DNA of 64,000 nucleotides from Anadara kagoshimensis (lineage: Eukaryota > Mollusca > Bivalvia > Arcoida > Arcidae), in assembly GCA_021292105.1 (NCBI GenBank), contig CM037871.1, positions 18,285,460-18,349,459 on the forward strand, written 5' to 3'. Position numbers and translations under genes: made by a program. The notes beneath the pieces are model-generated. The model saw nothing but the letters and a program-made list of their open reading frames with translations. It did not search any database and was not told where the DNA came from. Shown in pieces: positions 35,868-44,217 of the stretch; the stretch's first letter is position 1; each line of letters begins with the position of its first letter.

Positions 35868-36112
35868 TGCTGGTGCCTTAGTTATGCATTGATCTAAAGC
35901 ACACACTTACAGATCACAGCACCTCTCATTGCCTAGGTTCAAATCCCGTTCTGGCAGATTGTAAGTGAGAATGTTTGTCAATTTGCTGAATGGTTTGTGG
36001 GTTTTTCTTATGGGCACTCCAGTTTCTTCAACCATTCCAGAACTGGTTACCTTGATAGAAATGAAAGAATTATGACTGGGGTGTAAAAAACCATTACTCC
36101 ACTCCATTTTCT
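35868..36112 (+). mobile_element. SINE family C, near full length
   Basis: Head GTTATGCATTGATCTAAAGC, B-box region TAGGTTCAAATCCCG, then GTGAGAATGTTTGTCAATTT, CTTCAACCATTCCAGAACTG, and the tail CCATTACTCCACTCCA. It ends about 120 bases upstream of a basonuclin exon, on the gene's sense strand. Confidence 0.8.
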
Positions 36113-36230
36113 TTTTCAGGTTTCTAGTCTCATTGCTGTTTGTTTTGTTCTTTCCAAGAAGTGTAACTCTACCATTTTTACTTCCTTTTTTCTAAATTTC
36201 TTAATAAATTTCGATTTTTATATTTTTCAG

Positions 36231-36469
36231 CTTTAGACAAGCTTGGATACAGACACATATTTAATCTCGGTATGCAAGTCGAAATCGTTCAGCCAAATAT
36301 TGTTTTTGACATCGCTAGTTTGATGTTGTATGGGGCCCAAGCAACACCAATACGCCTCAAAATCCTCTTGGATCGACTGTTTAGCGTTTTACAACATGAT
36401 GAGGTCTTACAAGTGTTACAAGGATTCGGATGGACCTATGAAGATTACGCAAGAGGCTACATTCTACAG
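36231..36469 (+). CDS. BNC: Basonuclin homologue, conserved N-terminal exon
   Basis: Internal exon: acceptor TTTTTCAG just before 36231 and donor GTGAGG from 36470. Two bases (CT) complete a codon begun upstream, then 79 codons follow, starting [12 protein letters not shown] and including [31 protein letters not shown] and [14 protein letters not shown]. This block is the hallmark of vertebrate basonuclin 1/2, upstream of the fingers and highly conserved. It splices in phase 0 to the exon at 44218 (YILQ then DSNGRVLDKW), as in vertebrates. Basonuclins are nuclear zinc-finger regulators of rRNA and mRNA genes in epithelia and mesenchyme; the role in this animal is inferred. The preceding exon, expected to hold a Cys-rich motif, was not located. 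Paralogue assignment (1 or 2) is not possible. Confidence 0.96.
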
Positions 36470-36607
36470 GTGAGGGATTTTGATAATTATACCCCACCCC
36501 ACCCAATCAATCCACCACCCCTCTTCAAATCAAGTTTAGGGGGTTGAAAGGCATCGCCCTGTCCATATATATGTCTGCCTTTCTAATAGGTCTTGTAACA
36601 ACTTCAT

Positions 36608-36841
36608 GCCCCAGATTCATAATCATTCCCTTTAGTAAATTTTTCCTCAAAGTAAATTTGGCAAGTTCGAAATTTTGTTAAATTTTAAGATATTCAGGAA
36701 TTTAAGGTGTCATTTTGAAGATAACTTCAAGCATTTAATTTTTGTATTTAGCTTAATTTATCAAAAATATTAGTTTATAGTTCCAAACACAATTGCTAAA
36801 ATTTGCTTAATTTATGTTAAGAAATTATTTTGAAACTGGGT
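36608..36841. mobile_element. Harbinger-like MITE (family M1) in the basonuclin intron
   Basis: Left end GCCCCAGATTCATAATCATT and right end TTATGTTAAGAAATTATTTT, then GAAACTGGG match the M1 ends, with diverged interior. It begins 139 bases after the basonuclin exon. Confidence 0.6.
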
Positions 36842-38095
36842 ACTGACCTATTTAATACGATTTAGTAATAAAAATTAGAGTTTTATTAACTAGAATAAAA
36901 ATTTTAATGTCATTTCCTGTTTACAAACCTAAAACCTGGAAAGCTATTTCTTGAAAGTATCTCAATGGTTACTAGTAGCAACAATCGTTGACAAAAAATT
37001 TATATGAAGACATAAATATTAAAGCCGGATTTTTTTTAAGGTTTTATCGCAAACTGATATATCTTGTATTTATTTCATTAAAAACAGGTGTACAAGTTAA
37101 TTTACGTCAGAAAATGGCTCTCTGATCTGCGTTTGATAATAATTAAAGTGTTCATTTAATCTCAGGTAGCAAGTTTAGAGTCAGCGAAGTAAAATTGATG
37201 ATACCGTCATTTAACATACCGCTTGAATTTAGTTGTAACATATTACAGCATGCGCTGCGATAAAAATTTAAATGCACACTTTTTGGCATCGAATCAGAAA
37301 CAGTAGGATTCTGTTTGAAGTCAATACGACAATATTAACTGCTTTTCGTAAACTAAACACTCCCGCTTCATGCCGTTACGAGGATAAGATTCACTGTTAA
37401 ATCCGGTTTTACTTTATTTAATGACAAGAGGGAGGGATCTTGACAAAGCTGAAAGAGGTATCGAAAAGGGGAACTACCAAAGTTAAATAATTAAAACTTT
37501 AAAAAACAGTCTTCAAATTAAATCCAGATTTATTTTTAGTTTGAGAAAAACAGTTTTAAGAAATAATTTTTCAAAGAAAGAAATGTTTACAGATTAATGA
37601 AAAGTTTCGCACCTTGCCTGTCCCTCAATTTCAATAAAAAGCGTTTGGTACTTTTGGCATACACTCAAGTTGTTTTGGAAATGATAATACCAATGCATTT
37701 GGGATGATTTTGTCAAATGTGGTTTTCGTTTTGACTTATCCTTCCTCTGAGATTTGAAACTTTGGGCATAATGTCCTAACACGATTTTTACATTATAGCT
37801 TTACTTATTATAATAAGATTGTATCGCATCTGGCAAACACATGTTAAAATTCGAAAAGTGTAGTGTATACCTAGTGAAAGTAAGAAATTTACCTGCATGA
37901 TTCTGTAAAGCTTCAACAAGACTCGTTAAAAATTACGAAACATGTGCTTCGCATATAAATGGCTGTATAATACGATAATTACGGTCTATAATTCAATAAA
38001 AGAAACATTTACAAGATATTATTTTGATGACATAATATTGTTCTTTATGGATATTTGTAAAACTGTTAATAGTCTGTAAATAACAATCATATTTT
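36842..38095. other. Basonuclin intron, no repeat recognised
   Basis: 36990-37450 has balanced composition with many TAAT cores and no repeats. It could be regulatory, but that cannot be shown here. The minus-strand frame 37594-37782 has no recognised domain. Confidence 0.4.
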
Positions 38096-38098
38096 TAG

Positions 38099-38600
38099 GT
38101 CCCAGTAGCTGTGTGGTAAAAACATTAACCTTAAATATCTCTGTATAAAAATATTTCTTTATACATATCTCTCACTGCAGTGATACTAGGATTGAACCCA
38201 TGGTGTGGGACCTCAGTGGCTGTGTGGGAAAAAACATTAACCTTAAATATCTCTGTATGAAAATATCTCTTTATACATATCTCTCACTGCAGTGATACTA
38301 GGATTGAACCCATGGTGTGGGACCTCAGTGGCTGTGTGGTAAAAACATTAACCTTAAATATCTCTGTATGAAAATATCTCTTTATACATATCTCTCACTG
38401 CAGTGATACTAGGATTGAACCCATGGTGTGGGACCTCAGTGACTGTGTGGTAAAAACATTAACCTTAAATATCTCTGTATGAAAATATCTCTGTATACAT
38501 ATCTCTCACTGCAGTGATACTAGGATTGAACCCATGGTGTAGGACCTCAGTGGCTGTGTGGTAAAAACATTAACCTTAAATATCTCTGTATAAAACGAGC
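38099..38600 (+). repeat. 4.5-copy 111-bp tandem repeat
   Basis: GGACCTCAGTGGCTGTGTGG recurs at 38209, 38320, 38431 and 38542, exactly 111 bases apart, with CTCTCACTGCAGTGATACTA and ATTGAACCCATGGTGT in each unit. Copies are nearly identical, so amplification is recent. A further partial unit lies at 38876-38935 after unrelated sequence. Confidence 0.95.
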
Positions 38601-38984
38601 AAACTGAGTGAATTAGAATACCCCACCAGCAGGTTCTTTTTTTGTGATTTGCACTTATGTTCAAAGGCCCATAACTCTGAGGAAAATGAGAAAACCAACT
38701 TGGTATAATAATATGTGCATCTCCTATCTATGTTGATACTTTGCACCAGGTTTCATGAAATATTGCCTCATAGTTTTGGAGAATTGGCGCAGACAAGAAT
38801 TTCGGATGGACGGAAGGAAGGACAGACGAAATTTCAAATTTAATATCCCCCTCTTTCTTCAAAAGGCAGGTGATAAATATCTCTCATTAAAGTGATATTG
38901 GGATTGAACCCATGGTGTGGGACCTCAGTGACTACCTTTAATCGGTAGTAATTTTAGGCAATCAAAATCACTGAAATGTCTAAT

Positions 38985-39560
38985 ATCAACAGATGTTTAA
39001 GTCCAGGGACTGAACCCACAACCAGACAAAAAATGAACAAACATTTGATCCACTTTGCAACTAAATATAAAACATTCTGTAATATTACACTACATAAACC
39101 CACACCAGAGATTGAACCCATAACTATGAAAAATTAAACTTGCAAACATTTAAACTACTTTGCAGCTGAATATAAAACTTTCTATATTACACTCGATACA
39201 TCCACATCAGAAATTGAACCCACAGACATGACAAACTAGCAAACATTTGAACCACTGTGCAACTGAATACAAAACTTTCTATAAGATTAGGTACATTAGA
39301 TAAACCCACATCAGAGATTAAACCCACACCCATTAAAAAAACTGGAAATCATTTGAACCACTGTGCATCTGAATACAAAACTTTTGTTTACACTAAATAA
39401 ACCTTAACCAGCTACTGTATCTTGTGTATGGTATCAACACAGGGGCTGAACCCACAACTATGATAAACTAGCAAACATATGAACCACTGTGCAACTTAAT
39501 AAGAAACTTTTGTTTATACTAAATAAACCCCACATCAGCTACTGTATCTTGTGCATGGTA
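38985..39560. repeat. Degenerate ~100-bp tandem repeat
   Basis: About five diverged units with CAGAGATTGAACCCA, GCAAACATTTGAACCACT and GCAACTGAATATAAAACTTT, in the basonuclin intron. Confidence 0.8.
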
Positions 39561-40520
39561 TCAACAGATGTTTTAAGTGTAAAATTATCAGTTAGTTTAA
39601 GATTTCCGTGGACTGACAACACCATGTATATCTCATCATCCACGCCGCCACGCGCCATGTTAGGGGGATTTTGAATAAACCGTTTTGTCAAACTTGGACC
39701 TAAACCAACATTGTCTGATCCAATATCCTGCCTGGCCGGATGTCAAATATCGTTAAAGTCATGGCAAAAAAATATGTCCCGAGTGACCCATTTTAAGGTA
39801 AATAACATAGTCTTCTTTGCTCTTTTCTGGACATTGTAAAATAATTAACTGTTGAAACATGTCACTGAGGACGACTCTGGGTAGATGATACTTTATTGTT
39901 CACTGTTCATTATAGCACACATGGGACAAATTACCGAGAAAATAAGCTTTTGTACATTTTTGCGGCAGTTGTGAACATATTCCCCACGGTATTTTATGTC
40001 AGTTAAAATTAATATTCTTCATAGCAATTACTGTTGTAATAAATTTTGTTGTGTACCAGAGAGTTTGAATATTAATACAAACGGTCTAGCTGTCAATGAC
40101 TGTGGGGGTTTTTATTTCTGATAAATGTGATATTGTAATTATGGCGAGGAATAAACTACAATGATGTTCAACACGGTCCTATCAAAATCTTCCTGTTATT
40201 ATGAGGTTTGGTTTGCGTGCTTCCTTAACGAAATAATACCAAAAACAAATTTAATACTTAGGGTTTATGAATAAAAACGTGATAATTTTGTCATAAAATA
40301 AAATGAACCGAAATACGAAAACACGGAGAAAGTGTCTTATGAAATGACGGTCATAAAAATAAAAATTTGAAATAAAAGTGACTTTTCATTTGTGTATACT
40401 TATTACAAGACAACAACTTACAAATATAACTAATAATATGAACATGTTTTATTGGTTGACTGTGTAACTTTTTAAAATTAAATGGAAAGTAATGTAACAG
40501 AGTGTATAGTATGGTAGCAA
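39561..40520. other. Basonuclin intron, no feature recognised
   Basis: Largely non-repetitive. No exon-like frame with matching splice sites was seen. Confidence 0.4.
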
Positions 40521-40985
40521 TGGTATTTTATGCCCCAGTCAAAATTCTTTTATTTAAATTGAGGGGATCAGTTTTGAGATGGGGAAAACAGGAGACCCCT
40601 AGAAAAACACCATTTTCTTACACTATAGGATCTAGTCTGGCCCCAGTTTCACAATCATTCCTTAGCTAAGATTTTCCTTAACTTAAATCTTGCCAAATTT
40701 CAAAACTTAATTATTTTGTTAATATTCAAGATATTCAGAAAATTAAAGTGTCATTTTTAAGGTCACTGTTAGATTAAAACATTTTAATTTCGTTTTTACA
40801 AAAATATTCATCAGTATTTCCAAAATGCGATTACAAAAATTGGCTTAATTTAAGTTAAGGAAAATCTTACCTAAGGAATGATTGTGAAACCGGGGCCTGA
40901 ACATATAATTTGCACCAAGGTGGTAATTAGGTGGCGCTGTGATTTGTAAGCTTTAATCTTTTAGACCACCACGGCCCCCTTATAA
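40521..40985 (-). mobile_element. SINE family C interrupted by a MITE
   Basis: Read on the minus strand, GGCCGTGGTGGTCTAAAAG near 40975 is the tRNA-like head and CCCCAGTCAAAATTC.. near 40540 the tail. The middle is interrupted by the M1 MITE at 40640-40897. Confidence 0.65.
40640..40897. mobile_element. Harbinger-like MITE (family M1), best copy
   Basis: Terminal inverted repeats of about 45 bp begin GCCCCAGTTTCACAATCATT at the left and (inverted) GCCCCGGTTTCACAATCATT at the right. CTG flanks both sides (40637-40639 and 40898-40900). A 3-bp CWG duplication is the pattern known for some Harbinger transposons (for example zebrafish Harbinger3). Length is about 258 bp with no coding capacity. 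It is nested in a family C SINE. Confidence 0.82.
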
Positions 40986-42522
40986 AAATAATAGAAATGT
41001 CTTTAGTAACCAATTATTATTCTTCAGTTTTATTTCAAATACTTTTTAGTTGACCAAACTGTAGAGGCACTTGTGTTACAACCCTGCAGACCAGATTATA
41101 TGTGTTGATACTGGTACCATCTTTCTTAGTACAGAAATTCTTTATTTGGAAAGATTTCAGGATTTCTGTGCTCTAAAATTTAAAAATTTAATAAAATGGC
41201 TATACATTTTAAAATTTTCAAATCAGCATGTCTATATAATTGATTTTTTCATTTTACTTTTTCTTCCAGTATGAGTGAATTAATCTTCAGTGGAATAAAA
41301 TCAGTTTCTGCTAATTTGTCATAAAGACAAGCTGGAACAGGTTAAAAATTCCAGTTAGGTTTTAATAAAAAATCAAAAATATCTTGAAACTACCAAATAT
41401 TCTCTGTTATAAAACTAACCAGTTAGGATGTGTGAAATTTTGATTAATTAAGTTTTCAGAGAGAGAGATTAAACATTTTCTGATGGTTTTCAAACAAAGG
41501 GGAATAACTGCTGCATTACCGTTGGAAATATTACATTTCATGTCTTCTGTGTATACAATGTAGTTGATTAATGTTAGTGACTTTATCAGACATGTAATCA
41601 CATCATTGATGTATTGTTATTCAAACAAAAAATGTCATAAAAATATCAGTTGATTAGTTGTATTTTAAAAAATCCAAAAAACTCTTTCTATTATTACCCT
41701 TTTTATGTAGTGAACCACTTAAGTAAGCCCTGATAAATCGTCCCCTCCATAAGTAAAACCCCGATATAAATCGTTCCCCAGTAAGAAAAACAAGATTCTT
41801 ATTTAACAGTGAAATATCTGTTTTTGTGTAACATGCCTGATAAGAATCCCTTTACCGTTAAATGACATGACGACATGCTATCGTGGCAGAAATTAACATC
41901 TTACTGCGTTGATTATCACCGGGTCCCTAGTGACTGCAGCTACACGACTTTATGTAAAATTGATAACATTCCCCCTCCAGATAAATAATCAATCTTTGTT
42001 GTAAACACTTATTCTATAGGTATACAGAGAAAGAAGACAATTCTTTTATATTGATAGAGGATGGCTTCTTCCATATCTTAGAAAAAAGACTGTACAGTTT
42101 GATTATTGTTGTCAAGGAATATCTTTCAATCTTTTGTGAATGAGGCCAGGGCCCTTGTAATTGTGAAAATTAGCATTCAAATAGCCAAAATTGTAAAAAT
42201 GAAAAATACCAGTATTGTTACAAACTCTTAAATAGTAAGATGACAAAATAGATATTAATTTACTTTTATTTCAATTTATTTTAATATTTTTTGAATCATA
42301 AGATGTTTACAGATTTTTTTTATTCTGAATTCGTTTCCATATCAGCTCTTAATATGGCCCCATGAGACCATTGTTGTCCACAGGAAAATGTCTTAGTGCC
42401 GGCCTTTTTCATTCATTGAATGTGAAATTGTTTGTCTTTTCAAATATAGATGGTTATAATGATCCCTTAACAAAAATATTGTATTGAATTATCTAAATGC
42501 TAAACAAAGAAACATGATTTCA
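40986..42522. other. Basonuclin intron, no feature recognised
   Basis: AT-rich, with a more balanced non-repetitive stretch at 41700-42020. No exon recognised. Confidence 0.4.
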
Positions 42523-42523
42523 A

Positions 42524-42718
42524 TTGACGTATCGCCGGCCACACCCACAAGTTCCAACAAAGGCCGCCATCAAAGTACCAAAGCAGCGCCATGGCAACTA
42601 CTGACGTACTAGTATCAGTGACGTCATTAAACGGTCCAATTCAGGCTGAGTTCAGCATGTGAATCTAGCATGTCAGGCCTTTGTCGGAACATTGTGGGCG
42701 TGGTCACCGGTACGTTAA
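42524..42718. mobile_element. 195-bp MITE with ~42-bp inverted ends
   Basis: The left arm 42524-42565 and right arm 42676-42718 pair with few mismatches: inner ends share ACAAAGGCC and outer ends read TTGACGTAYC / TTAACGTACC. The interior includes TGACGTACT and TGACGTCATT. There is no coding capacity. The outer TTRA may be a target duplication. The superfamily is not certain. It lies in the basonuclin intron. Confidence 0.75.
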
Positions 42719-42862
42719 TTCACGGTGCTTCTCCACTGGAGACAGATCCTAGTGAGTCCTCCTGCCAAAGTTCAGTGGTTACTTTGCACACCAGTTTCTT
42801 CCACCATCCATAAACCGACTGCCTTGATATAAGTAAAATAAACTTGACTGGTGACTCCACTT
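42719..42862 (+). mobile_element. SINE family C, fragment
   Basis: CTTCCACCATCCATAAACCG, CCTTGATATAAGTAAAATAA and GACTCCACTTTACT match the 3' half of family C. Confidence 0.6.
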
Positions 42863-43021
42863 TACTATCAATCTAACCAGATAACAAAATCTGTATTCCT
42901 AAAGGTGTTCTGTTCAGAGACAGGTCCCAATGTAAAAAATTTAAAAAATGAATTATATACATCAAATAACACACAATTCTACTTGGGCCAAAAAAATGAT
43001 ATCGTGTTTCTACTTACATTC

Positions 43022-43052
43022 ATCTTTTTTTTTTTTTTTTTTTTTTTTTTTC
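43022..43052. repeat. ~31-base poly-T tract
   Basis: A T homopolymer in the basonuclin intron. A similar run of about 34 T lies at 49747-49774, in the presumed 3' UTR. Confidence 0.9.
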
Positions 43053-43536
43053 AAAATTGACCATTTGGAGCAAGGCAGTCAACTTTAACAGTGCTTGTCA
43101 CAATAATGTTTTAAATACTTCAGAGTGGGCATAAAATTTGGGATTGGTCGGGTAAGAATAAACACACATATATTTTTCTTTGGCCCTAGAGTAATTTTTA
43201 TGATAGGGTTGTAGACTCTATATAACAAATAATTTTCTTGTTGCACAAACACTTCAAACAAACAGCTTGATCATTTTTATTGTTATGTACTACCAATGAG
43301 ATTAATCTGCGGGACATTTGTGTACATGTAACTACATTAAAAAAAAAAAAACTCCATATATATGTATATCTGTAAGCGAACTAGTCTTAACTCTTCTCCA
43401 TTGCTGTTTGACTGTCAAATGACAATTCCATCAATTACGAGATGCCTTCAAGTGCAAACAAACATGTTATAACTGTTTTTAACCTTATTAATGTGACATG
43501 CTTTTTTATGTTTTTCTGTCTTTTATGCTGATGTTA

Positions 43537-44110
43537 ACAGGTTGTAGAAACTGTTATTGTTTTATTGTCATCCAAGGAATTAGGGGTCACTAGGTATTTT
43601 GATGGTAGGAATTGGGTGTCATTGGGTATGGAATAAGGGGTCAATGGGTATGGAATTAAGGTCTTGATCGGAGGAATTAGGGGTTACAGTTTATGATATT
43701 AGGGTTCACTGGGTATCTTGATCTGAGGAATTGGGCAATGACACCCAATTCCTATGATCAAGATAGCCATTGACCCTTAATTCTGTGGATGACAATAAAA
43801 CGATAACAGTTCCTACAACCTGTCATTGGGTATGGAATTAGGGGTCACTGGGTATCTTGATCTGAAGAATTAGGGGTCATGCAGTAAAGAATTTGGGGTC
43901 ACTGTGTATCTTGGTCTGGAGAATTGGGTGTCACATTACATGCTGAAGAATTAAGGGTCATAGGATATCTTTATTTGAGGAATAAGGGGTAACTTATTAT
44001 GGAAAAAATGGGTCATGGGTATGGAATTCGATGTCACTAAGTATCAAATTCGATGTCACTGGGTATTTAATTAGAGGCCATTTGTATGGAATTTGGTGTC
44101 ACTGTATCTT
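43537..44110. repeat. Degenerate GGAATTAGGGGTCA minisatellite with a large inverted repeat
   Basis: Short units (about 25-35 bp) of the type GGAATTAGGGGTCACTGGGT with TATCTTGATCTGA repeat across 570 bases. The first part folds back: 43537-43616 is the imperfect reverse complement of 43742-43823 (ACAGGTTGTAG..AACTGTTAT pairs with ATAACAGTT..CTACAACCTGT). It ends about 110 bases before the last basonuclin exon. Confidence 0.8.
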
Positions 44111-44217
44111 GATCTGAGAAAAAAAATCAATGGATTTCACTAAAAATAGTATTTTTGACTAAGTTATATTTGTTAATTGTGTTTTTCTAATATTGTATTT
44201 ATTTTGTATATTTGCAG

